From Oceanospirillaceae bacterium (GTDB taxonomy: Bacteria > Pseudomonadota > Gammaproteobacteria > Pseudomonadales > Balneatricaceae), in contig JABSRB010000009.1 in assembly GCA_013215375.1 (NCBI GenBank), forward strand, positions 107,341 to 171,340: a DNA stretch of 64,000 nt. Reading direction: 5' to 3'. Below are positions 46,585 to 54,603 of the stretch, one piece after another (position 1 is the first letter of the stretch; every line of letters starts with the position of its first letter). A program made the translations under genes and the position numbers. Below the pieces are notes generated by a model. That model saw only the letters and a list, made by a program, of their open reading frames with translations. It was not told the DNA's origin and did no database searches.

Positions 46585-46673
46585 TTTTTGCCCCCTTTAA
46601 TTTCTGAACTGATATAACGGACGCACCTTACTAACGCTAATCCTCGAGTATTCTCTTGAGAGCTATTCTTCAT
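46581..46673 (-). CDS. 30-codon ORF 2 from junction triplication
   Basis: The frame starts MKNSSQENTRG and ends SEIKGGKK, the first part resembling the gtsC N-terminus (MSASSQDNALR) and the last eight residues identical to the gtsB C-terminus. It has its own AAAGGGGGC upstream. Its ATG overlaps the stop of ORF 1 by ATGA, and its TGA overlaps the gtsC start by ATGA. Whether it is translated into a stable peptide or only relays ribosomes is unknown. Confidence 0.5.
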   Translation of the reverse strand: MKNSSQENTRGLALVRCVRYISSEIKGGKK

Positions 46674-46762
46674 TTTTTGCCCCCTTTAATTTCTGAGCAA
46701 ATGTAATAGACGCAACTTATAAGCGTTGATCGTCGCGCATTATCTTGGGAGCTGTCATTCAT
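46670..46762 (-). CDS. 30-codon ORF 1 from junction triplication
   Basis: The frame starts MNDSSQDNARRS, 9 of 12 residues identical to the gtsC start MSASSQDNALRS, and ends SEIKGGKK like gtsB. Its ATG overlaps the gtsB stop as ATGA and its own stop overlaps the start of ORF 2 in the same way. Both duplicate frames remain open despite many base changes. Confidence 0.5.
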   Translation of the reverse strand: MNDSSQDNARRSTLISCVYYICSEIKGGKK

Positions 46763-47691
46763 TTCTTGCCCCCTTTAATTTCTGAATAAATGTAGGGAAC
46801 CATGATTGATGCGATAATCATCAGCATAAACACTGCGCTGCTGGCACCTACTCCAATTTGATTACGGGTAAATGAATAGGAATACATAAAGGTGGCCGGT
46901 AGTGAAGTAGCGTTACCCGGGCCACCACCGGTGAGCGCGATCACTAAGTCAAAACTCTTGATCGCCAAGTGTAATAACACCACAAAGGCACTCAAAAACA
47001 CGGGGCCCAACTGTGGGATAATTATACGCGTGTAAATTTTCCAAGCCGGAGCGCCATCAATCTGCGCCGCTTTGAGTATTTCGTTGTCTATGCCACGCAG
47101 CCCCGCTAAAAACATCGCCATAATAAAGCCTGACGCCTGCCAGACACCGGCGATCACCACCGTATAAATCGCCATATCAGAGTTGATCAGCCAGTCGAAT
47201 TTAAAATCGACAAAGCCCCACTCGTGCATAGTGCGCTCCAAGCCTAAGCCCGGATTTAAAAACCACTTCCAAGCGGTGCCTGTCACAATAAAACTCAGTG
47301 CCATGGGATAGAGATACAAAGTACGCAAACCACCCTCTAAACGGATTTTCTGATCGAGTAAAATTGCCAGTGATAATCCAATGACTATGCATAATCCGAT
47401 ATAGAGCACAGAGAAAATAAATAAATTTTGCAGTGATATTTGCCAAGTTAAGGTATTCCACAACCGACTCCACTGCTCTAACCCGACCCAAGTGTAGTTG
47501 GGGAGCATTTTTGAAGCGCTAAAAGAGAGATAAACGGTCCACAAGATAAAGCCGTAGACAAACATCAGTATCACTGCAAACGAGGGGGCTAATACCAGCT
47601 TTGGCAAATGCTGCTGCAAATAACCTATCAGCTTGTCATTGCGACTTTCACTCACAGTGCTCGCCTTATCACGCGCTATATTCTGTTGCAT
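46759..47691 (-). CDS. gtsB: Sugar ABC transporter permease (MalF/GtsB type)
   Basis: The 310-residue protein has six helices and the EAA loop GIDNEILKAAQIDGAPAWKIY near 225-245. The cytoplasmic N-terminus is long and polar (about 30 residues). It is preceded by an attenuator-like hairpin after the binding-protein gene and followed by two duplicated micro-ORFs before the second permease. Its C-terminal codons SEIKGGKK and stop are the 3' part of the triplicated unit. Confidence 0.93.
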   Translation of the reverse strand: MQQNIARDKASTVSESRNDKLIGYLQQHLPKLVLAPSFAVILMFVYGFILWTVYLSFSASKMLPNYTWVGLEQWSRLWNTLTWQISLQNLFIFSVLYIGLCIVIGLSLAILLDQKIRLEGGLRTLYLYPMALSFIVTGTAWKWFLNPGLGLERTMHEWGFVDFKFDWLINSDMAIYTVVIAGVWQASGFIMAMFLAGLRGIDNEILKAAQIDGAPAWKIYTRIIIPQLGPVFLSAFVVLLHLAIKSFDLVIALTGGGPGNATSLPATFMYSYSFTRNQIGVGASSAVFMLMIIASIMVPYIYSEIKGGKK

Positions 47692-47700
47692 GCTGCTGTC

Positions 47701-47733
47701 CTAAATAAAATGACCGAGAACTAGCCTCGGTCA
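47701..47733 (-). terminator. Attenuator-like hairpin between binding protein and permease genes
   Basis: On the minus strand TGACCGAG pairs perfectly with CTCGGTCA around a seven-base loop, followed by TTTTATTT. Such partial terminators behind binding-protein genes lower permease expression relative to the binding protein. Confidence 0.7.
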
Positions 47734-47753
47734 AAGGTGGAAATTAAATCATC

Positions 47754-49022
47754 TTAAATAGCGTTCTTCACCGATGCAGCCAACTGTTTTACCGCCTCTT
47801 GAGAAGACATATCACCGTTAAAGTGCGCGGTAATCACATCGTAGAATGCGTTTTTTACGGCCGCAGGAGATGCGTGACCATGCGCCATACTGCCCACTAA
47901 CGTGTTGTTGGCACCCGCCTCTTTTAGATCCGCCATGGCTTTTTTACCACAGGCATCAAAAGCCTCATCGGAGATATCGGTACGCGCTGGCACTGATCCT
48001 TTCACAGTATTAAAGGCAATTTGGAACTCGGGTGATAAAATAGCCGCGGCCATTTTCATCTGCGCTTCGTGACGATCATCATCGACCTTAAACATAGTGA
48101 ATTGATCGGCATTAAAGGTCACTGTTCCCTGAGTACCTGGCGTTCTAAAACAAACGAAATCTTTACCAGGCACTTTTCCGGCATTGAGAAACTCGCCTTT
48201 AGCCCAGTCACCCATCATCTGAAAGGCCGCTTTTTCATTCATCACCATCGCTGAAGCTAAGTTCCAATCGCGCCCTGAAAAATTATCATCGACTAAGCCA
48301 CGCAATACCCGCATGCGATCAAACACTTGCTGCATGGTTTTGGACGTTAGCGCCTGCTCATCTAAATCAATCAATGCCTTGCGATAAAAATCGATACCAC
48401 CGGTGGCCATCAACACCCCATCAAAAATAGTTGCATCTTGCCAAGCTTGTCCACCGTGGGCCAATGGAATTAATCCCGCCGCTTTAACCTTTTGCATAGC
48501 GCTGACAAAGTCATCCCAGTTAGCCGGAATCTCTATGCCAACTTTATCCATCACCGCCTTATTACCCCACACCCAGTTAGTCGAGTGCACATTAACGGGC
48601 GCCGCGTTCCACTGACCATTGGTCTTGGAAAACTTCTTTAGCGCCGCGGGTACCACTGCATCCCAATTACCAGCCTTGGCGACTTCGTTTAAATTAGCGG
48701 TCACCCCCTGATCGCCCCAATCGAGAATATCAAAGCCCATCATTTGCACAGCTGTAGGTGCATTGCCAGACATCACTCTGGAGCGCAATACGGTCATGGC
48801 ACTGCTGCCACCGCCACCCGCTACGGGCATATCTTTCCAGCCAATTCCCTGTCCCTGTAGTGAATCGCGCAGTGTTCCTAATGCTTTCGCCTCACCACCT
48901 GAAGTCCACCAATGCAGTACTTCAACTTCAGCCGCTTGCGCTACGCCGGTCATACTGGCACTGATTGCGGCACCTAATAGCAGGCCTTTGAATGTCTTTT
49001 TAATAGTTATTTTTGCAGTCAT
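47754..49022 (-). CDS. gtsA: Sugar ABC transporter substrate-binding protein (GtsA-like)
   Basis: The 422-residue periplasmic protein has a signal peptide (about 1-30, ending VAQAA), then [17 protein letters not shown] and [15 protein letters not shown], which match the glucose-binding GtsA type of pseudomonads. A second conserved block is [12 protein letters not shown] near 265. It starts the transporter part of the operon, and the attenuator hairpin behind it fits high expression. A hexose or hexose-containing compound is the likely ligand, though relatives also bind mannitol and other polyols. Confidence 0.88.
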   Translation of the reverse strand: MTAKITIKKTFKGLLLGAAISASMTGVAQAAEVEVLHWWTSGGEAKALGTLRDSLQGQGIGWKDMPVAGGGGSSAMTVLRSRVMSGNAPTAVQMMGFDILDWGDQGVTANLNEVAKAGNWDAVVPAALKKFSKTNGQWNAAPVNVHSTNWVWGNKAVMDKVGIEIPANWDDFVSAMQKVKAAGLIPLAHGGQAWQDATIFDGVLMATGGIDFYRKALIDLDEQALTSKTMQQVFDRMRVLRGLVDDNFSGRDWNLASAMVMNEKAAFQMMGDWAKGEFLNAGKVPGKDFVCFRTPGTQGTVTFNADQFTMFKVDDDRHEAQMKMAAAILSPEFQIAFNTVKGSVPARTDISDEAFDACGKKAMADLKEAGANNTLVGSMAHGHASPAAVKNAFYDVITAHFNGDMSSQEAVKQLAASVKNAI

Positions 49023-49049
49023 GTTGAGAATCCTCTCTCTTGGTTTAAT

Positions 49050-49100
49050 CCTAAATTCGGCGATTGAGTTTACTGTCGTAATTCAACGGCCGAATTTAGG
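49050..49100. repeat. Palindromic repeat family 2, second copy
   Basis: CCTAAATTCGGC (49050-49061) and its inverse GCCGAATTTAGG (49089-49100) enclose TTGAGT/ATTCAA arms and a short loop, a 51-bp palindrome. The half CCTAAATTCGGCCGTTGAAT (inverse strand, 49081-49100) matches the palindrome behind cysK at 13270-13289 exactly. It lies between the aldehyde dehydrogenase and binding-protein genes. Confidence 0.75.
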
Positions 49101-49148
49101 CTTACAGGCACAGAAGGTGCCGCTGGTTTTCTTTATGTTGCTTTTCCT

Positions 49149-50684
49149 CTATCTTGGCAGCCACCAACCGGTGCGCTCGCCGATATGCATTTGTATGGTT
49201 TTTTGCTCGGTGAACTCATCCAGTGCATGGCGGCCCAGCTCGCGCCCCTGACCACTTTGCTTGAAGCCGCCAAAGGGCAACTCGGGGTAGCCACTCATCC
49301 AACCGTTGATCCACACTGTACCGGCCTTTACTTTACGGGCGACCTGCAAACAGTTATCGATATTGGCGCTCCACACCCCCGCTGATAATCCATACAAACA
49401 GTCATTGGCAATCTCGATTGCCTGCTCTAAATCAGTAAAGGTAAGCACTGCTAACACCGGGCCAAACACTTCCTCCCGAGCGATCTGCATCTTCGGGGTT
49501 ACCTTGGAGACAATGGTCGGTTGCATGTAGAGACCACTGTGATCGACGCGGTTGCCGCCCAAGGTGATCTCGGCCCCCTCTTCGATAGCAACTTTTAAAT
49601 AGTTTTCAATCACCTGCAAATGCGCTTTAGAGATAATGGCTCCCACTTTGGTGTCTTTGCACAGCGGATCACCGAAGGGTACCGTTGCCGCGCGCTCCCG
49701 TACTGCCTGTTCAAAATCAGCGGCGATAGATTGATGTACTAAAATTCTCGAGCCGCTGTTACAGCACTCTCCCCCATTGAAAAAAGTACCAAAGACCACC
49801 GCATCCACCGCCGCTTCCCAATCACAATCCGGGAAGATGATTTGCGGATTTTTACCGCCTAGTTCCAGCGATACTTTCTTTAAGCTCTCTGCGGCCACTG
49901 CGGTCAATTTTTTACCCACCGCAGATGAGCCGGTAAAAGTCACCATGTCGACATCTTTGTGGCTGGTCATAGTGGCACCCACATCATGTCCTTCACCGAC
50001 CAGTATGTTGACCACGCCTGCTGGCACTCCTGCCTCTTGTAAAACATTGGCCAGTAATACGGTGGTGCCCGAGGTTAGCTCACTAGGTTTCACCACCGCA
50101 GTGCAGCCCGCTGCGAGTGCAAAAGGTAGTTTTTGACTGAGGATTAAAAACGGAAAGTTCCAGGGAGTAATAATGCTCACCACCCCTATTGGCTCACGTA
50201 CTACCAGCGCCAACATGTCTTCACCTAAACTATTGAAACTGTCACCGTGTAAAGAGCGTGCGCAAACCGCGGCATAGCGCCACAGATCCACCGCCCACTC
50301 AATTTCATCCATGGCTTGGGAGATAGGTTTTCCCGACTCCAACACTTCTTGCAGGGCAAACTGCTGTTGCTTGGCCATCACTAAATCGGCAATAGTATTG
50401 AGTATTGAAGCGCGCGCTGCCCCCGACATTTTTGGCCAATCACCTTTATCAAAAGCACTACGAGCTGCCAGTATCGCCTGTTGTGTATCGGCGATGCTCG
50501 CCTTGGCAAAATTACTGACTTCGACCCCGTAAGCCGGACTTACACGGGTTAAACGTTCACCGTCTGAGCCATCGCACCACTGTCCATCAATGAATAATTG
50601 CCCAGTGAGTGGCTGACTGGGAATGGATAAAACTCTCTGTCCTTCCACCCATAACATTTGATTATTGCCCATATTCTGTTGCAT
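49149..50684 (-). CDS. NAD(P)-dependent aldehyde dehydrogenase
   Basis: The 511-residue enzyme has VTFTGSSAVGKKL (near 245), the general-base Glu in LELGGKNPQII and the catalytic Cys in FFNGGECCNSG (near 308), as in betaine-aldehyde dehydrogenase-like members. It probably oxidises an aldehyde made by one of the GMC enzymes to an acid. The annotated ATG has GGAG about 10 bases upstream; ATG 50672 (MGNNQ) is an alternative. A duplicated copy of the end of the upstream hydratase gene lies directly before it. Confidence 0.92.
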   Translation of the reverse strand: MQQNMGNNQMLWVEGQRVLSIPSQPLTGQLFIDGQWCDGSDGERLTRVSPAYGVEVSNFAKASIADTQQAILAARSAFDKGDWPKMSGAARASILNTIADLVMAKQQQFALQEVLESGKPISQAMDEIEWAVDLWRYAAVCARSLHGDSFNSLGEDMLALVVREPIGVVSIITPWNFPFLILSQKLPFALAAGCTAVVKPSELTSGTTVLLANVLQEAGVPAGVVNILVGEGHDVGATMTSHKDVDMVTFTGSSAVGKKLTAVAAESLKKVSLELGGKNPQIIFPDCDWEAAVDAVVFGTFFNGGECCNSGSRILVHQSIAADFEQAVRERAATVPFGDPLCKDTKVGAIISKAHLQVIENYLKVAIEEGAEITLGGNRVDHSGLYMQPTIVSKVTPKMQIAREEVFGPVLAVLTFTDLEQAIEIANDCLYGLSAGVWSANIDNCLQVARKVKAGTVWINGWMSGYPELPFGGFKQSGQGRELGRHALDEFTEQKTIQMHIGERTGWWLPR

Positions 50685-50863
50685 GCTTGTTACTCTCCAC
50701 TAAAGTTTGCGCTGCGTTTTTCAAAAAAGTCATCGACTCCCTCCTTGGCATCATTGGAGCCATCGCGCCACTGCCCATGTGCTGTTACCTCTTTGTTACT
50801 CGCCTCTAAAGTTTGCGCTGCGTTTTTCAAAAAAGGCATCAACCCCCTCCTTTGCATCATTGG
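50662..50863 (-). repeat. 106-bp tandem duplication at the hydratase/aldehyde dehydrogenase junction
   Basis: The 58 bases at 50806-50863, encoding the hydratase end NDAKEGVDAFFEKRSANF, recur at 50700-50757 with 54 of 58 matches. The spacer after each copy also matches (AACAGCACATGGGC against AACAGAATATGGGC), so the unit spans the end of one gene and the start of the next. An overlapping 38-codon frame (50662-50778) arises from the duplicate but reads it in another frame, so it is probably incidental. Confidence 0.85.
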
Positions 50864-51575
50864 TTAATGCACTGAGCCCACTGGCCATTGCCTCTATTGT
50901 CATGGCACTGTTATCTCCGCTATTAGCGGCTATCATCTGCTTGGACAACTGCACCGCAATCGGTGCTCTCTGGGCAATGACTGCTGCCATTTCTCGCGCT
51001 TTGGCTAGTGACTCACCCTCTGCACACACCGCATTGACCAAACCTAGTTGCAGTGCTCGGTTGCTATCTATGTTGCAGCCGGTAAACACTAGCTCTTTGA
51101 TTAAACTAATATTGATCAGCTTGTTTAACCGCGCCGAGCCCGACCACCCTGGGCAAGTGGCAATGCCGGTTTCAGGCAGTGCAAAAAAAGCGCGCTGCTC
51201 TGCAATGCGTAAATCAGCGGCCATCGCCAACTCAAAACCACCGCCCAGTGCGGGCCCCTGGATCGCCGCTATCACTGGTTGTCTTAGCCCCGCTAAAGCA
51301 TCAAACACTCGATGGCCCCGCTTGACCCAGCTGCGCCACATATCCATCGGTTGGTATGCCGCCCATGCTTGAATATCAGCACCGACACAAAAAGCGCGCT
51401 CACCAGCACTGTGTAAAATAACCACTCGCACTCTAGGGTCTTCATCTAACTGCAGCACTAAGCGATACAATTCCTCTAACATCTCGACACTTAGGGCATT
51501 TAATTTTTCCGGCCTATCTATGAGGATCTCCGCTATCTGCCCGTTGCGAGTGAGAATTACCTTGGCATCGCTCAT
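50796..51575 (-). CDS. Enoyl-CoA hydratase/isomerase (crotonase family)
   Basis: The 259-residue crotonase has the oxyanion-hole segments GERAFCVGADIQAW (near 57-70) and IQGPALGGGFELAMAADLRI (near 104-123). The usual catalytic Glu positions are not both clear, so hydratase and isomerase activities cannot be separated. It overlaps the CoA-transferase gene by 4 bp (ATGA) and probably acts on its CoA-ester product. Its last 18 codons are tandemly duplicated downstream. Confidence 0.92.
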   Translation of the reverse strand: MSDAKVILTRNGQIAEILIDRPEKLNALSVEMLEELYRLVLQLDEDPRVRVVILHSAGERAFCVGADIQAWAAYQPMDMWRSWVKRGHRVFDALAGLRQPVIAAIQGPALGGGFELAMAADLRIAEQRAFFALPETGIATCPGWSGSARLNKLINISLIKELVFTGCNIDSNRALQLGLVNAVCAEGESLAKAREMAAVIAQRAPIAVQLSKQMIAANSGDNSAMTIEAMASGLSALTNDAKEGVDAFFEKRSANFRGE

Positions 51576-53167
51576 CGCAACGGCTCCTTGTTCACGCTCA
51601 AATCCAAACCAAAGGGCGCCTCTTCAAACAGTGCTTTGTCCATCAGTGTTAACTCATTTGATACCAATAATTTAAAACCCGCCTGCGCTAAAATATCTCG
51701 TTCAAGATCAATGCCCGGAGCAATTTCGATGATTTCCAGCCCTGACGCAGTGAGCTGCATCACACAGCGCTCAGTGACATAGAGCACTTGCTGATTATTC
51801 TCAATGCCTTTCGCTCCGGAGAAAGTAACGTGTTCGACTTCCTCCACTAGCTTTTGGAATTTTCCTTCGCTTAGCACCCGTATTTCACCGTTTTCAAGCG
51901 CGTATTTGGCTCCGGCGGTAAAAAAACCACTAAATACAATTTTTTTAGCGTTGGCGGTAATATCGACAAAACCACCACAGCCAGCGGTTAGGTAAGGCTT
52001 TTTCGCCAACTTGGACACATTGACGTTGCCGGCTCGGTCTATCTCCATAAAGGATAAAAAGCTCTGGTCAAAACCACCGCCTTGAAAGTAAGTAAATTGT
52101 TGCGGGCTCGGCAATATACTGTCTGCGTTAGCTGCGCAGCCAAAGCCAAAGCCCAACAGCGGCACTCCGCCAATAGGGCCTTGCTCTAACACCCAAGTGA
52201 CGGTGTCTTGCTGCTGCTCTTCTAATAAGATGCGTGGCACATTGGCGGAGATACCAAAACCTAAATTGACCGCTTGGCCTGCCACCAGCTCTTGAGAAAC
52301 ACGTCTTGCGATGATTTTCTCAGGGCTAAAAGTGGCGTAGTCAAAACTGCTATCAGGGCGCTTAACCTCACCGCAAATTGCCGCATCGTATTGAGTTTGT
52401 GTGGTTTGCATCTGATCTGGATCGACCACGATGTAGTCCACTAAATTGTTTGGTATATGCACTTGGTAAGTACTCAAAGAACCGCTTTTTACCACTCTTT
52501 TAACTTGGGCTATGACTATTCCGCCATTATTGCGGACACTCAACGCTTGCTCTAATCCCCCTAAATAAGCGCCCTCTTGCTCAAAAGATAGATTGCCTTT
52601 TTCATCACTGGAGGTAGCGCGGATAATCGCCACATTGGCAATAATGGCGGGGAAGAACAGATACTCTTGCCCCTCAAAATCTATCTTGCGCACGATGGGC
52701 TCTGCCGCTGCTAGATCGTTCATGGCACAACCTTGGCGGGCGGGATCGACAAAAGTATCTAAACCCACTTTAGTCATTACTCCCGGGCGCTTTGCCGCCG
52801 CTTCACGATGCAGATCAAACATGATGCCGCTGGGGACGTTATAGGCGGGAATCAGATTGTCAGAGACCATTTTCCAGATATTGGGCATCGGTAAATGTGA
52901 GGGACCGCTTGGATAGGAACCGGCTATTATTTTAGCCAACAAGCCAGGCTTGGCGATGTGATCAACCCCTTTAATCCCGTACATATCACCGGCGGCGATA
53001 GGGTGCAAACTAGTGATAGATTTCGGCGATCCGTGTTTTTCAAAGCGCTCACCAATTGCCGCCAAGATCCGATCCGGACAGCCCAAACCACTCGATGAAG
53101 AGACAGTTATGGTGGCACCATCCTCGATCAGCGCTGCGGCAAACTCAAAAGATACAACTTTAGACAT
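51572..53167 (-). CDS. Acyl-CoA:acetate/3-ketoacid CoA-transferase (fused subunits)
   Basis: The 531-residue protein fuses alpha and beta CoA-transferase domains, as in YdiF-type acetate CoA-transferases. The N-terminal domain begins with LIEDGATITVSSSSGLGCP, and the second contains VNLGFGISANVPRILLEE and the catalytic Glu in VLEQGPIGGVPLLGFGFG (near 330). It activates a carboxylic acid by CoA exchange without ATP. It opens the acid-degrading part of the operon and is coupled to the hydratase. Confidence 0.93.
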   Translation of the reverse strand: MSKVVSFEFAAALIEDGATITVSSSSGLGCPDRILAAIGERFEKHGSPKSITSLHPIAAGDMYGIKGVDHIAKPGLLAKIIAGSYPSGPSHLPMPNIWKMVSDNLIPAYNVPSGIMFDLHREAAAKRPGVMTKVGLDTFVDPARQGCAMNDLAAAEPIVRKIDFEGQEYLFFPAIIANVAIIRATSSDEKGNLSFEQEGAYLGGLEQALSVRNNGGIVIAQVKRVVKSGSLSTYQVHIPNNLVDYIVVDPDQMQTTQTQYDAAICGEVKRPDSSFDYATFSPEKIIARRVSQELVAGQAVNLGFGISANVPRILLEEQQQDTVTWVLEQGPIGGVPLLGFGFGCAANADSILPSPQQFTYFQGGGFDQSFLSFMEIDRAGNVNVSKLAKKPYLTAGCGGFVDITANAKKIVFSGFFTAGAKYALENGEIRVLSEGKFQKLVEEVEHVTFSGAKGIENNQQVLYVTERCVMQLTASGLEIIEIAPGIDLERDILAQAGFKLLVSNELTLMDKALFEEAPFGLDLSVNKEPLR

Positions 53168-53213
53168 AAGGTACTTCTCTCATAAACGATTGATGGCAAT
53201 AATATTGGTACAA

Positions 53214-54245
53214 CTAAAACACTGGATAATTGATTTCAACTCGCTGACCAGTCACTGCAGATTGTGCAACTGCCAGTGCCACCGCCAGTGATTTAACCCC
53301 ATCTTCGCCAGTCACTGCAGGCTGAGCCTTTTCACTGATCGCCAGTGCAAATTTTTGCAGGGAATGTGCGTAGAGATTATGCGGGACAACCTCTAAAAGC
53401 TGCCTGCCTTGCTCAGTCACAACTTCAATTTCACCCACGCTCTGCTGAGTCATGACGCCTCTTGCAAAAATACTGCCTTTAGTGCCGTGCACTTCAAGAC
53501 CAGTACCCGCGAAGGGCACCACAAATGATTCATGGGACTGCACTAACGCACCGCTGGGCATACGCATAATGGTCATAGCACCATCTTCTATCGTCTCGGC
53601 CATACCCGCATGTTGGGCATAAGCCATCACGTCAATAGGATCTTCACCGAGCAAATACCGCACGGTGTCGGCATCGTGCACTACGATGTCCAAAATCACC
53701 CCGCCACCCGCTTGGGGTTTATTGATGCGCCAAGTCTGTAAGTTTTCTGGTAAGTGCACCGCATGGAAAATACGCATGGCCACTACATCGCCTATCACCC
53801 CAGATTCAATCTGGCGACGTATTGCCTGATGCGTCGCCGCATTGCGTAAATGGTGATTAGTCCCCATCACCACCCCCACCTCTCTACAGGCCTGTACCAT
53901 CTGCACCGCATCTTCAATATTCAGCGCCAGCGGCTTTTCACAGAGCACATGTTTACCCGCAGCGGCAGCCGCCAGCACTTGCGATTTGTGTAACTCATTG
54001 GTGGTGGAGATATAAACGGCATCAACGGCCGGATCCGCCAATAAATCATCAATATTTTGATAGACGCCAGCGATACCCATTTCATGGGCAAAAGCAGTAC
54101 CGCGCGCTTTATTGGTACTCATTAACGCCACTACTTCTTGCGTAACGCCTACCTCACCTCGTGCATTAACAGCATCAACCATCCACTGCCTAGCGATGGT
54201 GCTAGCACCGATAAAACCCCAGCCTATACGCATTTTTCTCTCCAT
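53214..54245 (-). CDS. Gfo/Idh/MocA-family oxidoreductase
   Basis: The 343-residue protein has a Rossmann N-terminus (GWGFIGASTIARQW), the family lysine motif HVLCEKPLALN (near 94-104) and a C-terminal alpha/beta domain with GGGVILDIVVHDADTVRYL, where Asp and His are typical catalytic residues. Members act on sugars, inositols and related cyclic polyols with NAD(P). It is the first gene of the leftward operon, next to the operator-like repeats. Confidence 0.92.
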   Translation of the reverse strand: MERKMRIGWGFIGASTIARQWMVDAVNARGEVGVTQEVVALMSTNKARGTAFAHEMGIAGVYQNIDDLLADPAVDAVYISTTNELHKSQVLAAAAAGKHVLCEKPLALNIEDAVQMVQACREVGVVMGTNHHLRNAATHQAIRRQIESGVIGDVVAMRIFHAVHLPENLQTWRINKPQAGGGVILDIVVHDADTVRYLLGEDPIDVMAYAQHAGMAETIEDGAMTIMRMPSGALVQSHESFVVPFAGTGLEVHGTKGSIFARGVMTQQSVGEIEVVTEQGRQLLEVVPHNLYAHSLQKFALAISEKAQPAVTGEDGVKSLAVALAVAQSAVTGQRVEINYPVF

Positions 54246-54285
54246 TGACTAAATTTACTATCGCTAATAATGATCGGTAATGTTT

Positions 54286-54309
54286 TTGGAACGTTACAAT
54301 TGGAACGTT
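54286..54309. promoter_or_regulatory. Tandem operator-like palindromes TTGGAACGTT
   Basis: TTGGAACGTTACAA (54286-54299) is directly followed by TTGGAACGTTCTAA (54300-54313). Each is a near-perfect palindrome around AACGTT, with half-sites like those of LacI-family regulators. An inverted third copy (TTTTGGAACGTAT on the minus strand) lies at 54637-54650. They sit 40-70 bp upstream of the Gfo/Idh start. The regulator is not encoded in the window. Confidence 0.55.
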
Positions 54310-54494
54310 CTAATTATTCCCATTAACAGCTTATCGAGTCAAGTCTTTTTTATTAACCTCTTGCCAGATCACGGAAGATATTGAGTAAAGGCCGCCGACA
54401 TTTAATCAGCAGAAACTTAACCAAACATCGCCTTAACCCCCTTAATTACTGTAACACTAAGGGCCGACAACTCAATTTTCCCGTCGTAAGCAGC

Positions 54495-54537
54495 AAATAA
54501 TCAACTCTTGATTATTTAGGCTCCGGCTAATGCATCA
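54495..54537. repeat. Degenerate copy of palindromic repeat family 1
   Basis: TTGATTATTTAGGCTCCGGC with TAATGCATC resembles the family 1 core GATGATTTAGGCTCCGCC with TAATTCATC. It is preceded by a perfect hairpin AATAATCAA/TTGATTATT where the full copies have a GC-rich hairpin. Confidence 0.5.
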
Positions 54538-54603
54538 CTCTTAAATTTAAGCAATATGTTGAAATCGATATGAAATTATTCAGGAAATTAAAATTTGTAT
54601 TGC

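Larger units (their letters stand above)
46515..46794 (-). repeat. 89-bp tandem triplication at the permease gene junction
   Basis: The block TCAGAAATTAAAGGGGGCAA with the following start codon occurs three times at exactly 89-bp spacing (plus-strand copies begin at 46582, 46671 and 46760). Each unit combines the end of the gtsB-type gene (SEIKGGKK and stop), a GGGGGC ribosome-binding region and the first 22 codons of the gtsC-type gene. The units have diverged by many substitutions but by no indel. Confidence 0.9.
54246..54603. other. Divergent promoter region of the catabolic locus
   Basis: Between the Gfo/Idh gene (left) and the amidohydrolase gene (right) there is no coding gene. The region holds the operator-like repeats (54286-54309), a perfect inverted repeat AATAATCAA-ctc-TTGATTATT (54497-54517) and a degenerate copy of repeat family 1 (TTAGGCTCCGGCTAA, 54517-54531). 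Confidence 0.65.

Noticed and set aside
48763-49251. Open frame of 162 codons on the plus strand over the binding-protein start
   Set aside because: It is antisense to two well-supported genes and crosses a palindromic repeat; composition is that of a shadow frame.
50662-50778. 38-codon ORF between hydratase and aldehyde dehydrogenase genes
   Set aside because: It reads the duplicated hydratase end in a different frame and resembles neither neighbour, so it is probably incidental, unlike the 30-codon ORFs at 46581-46762.
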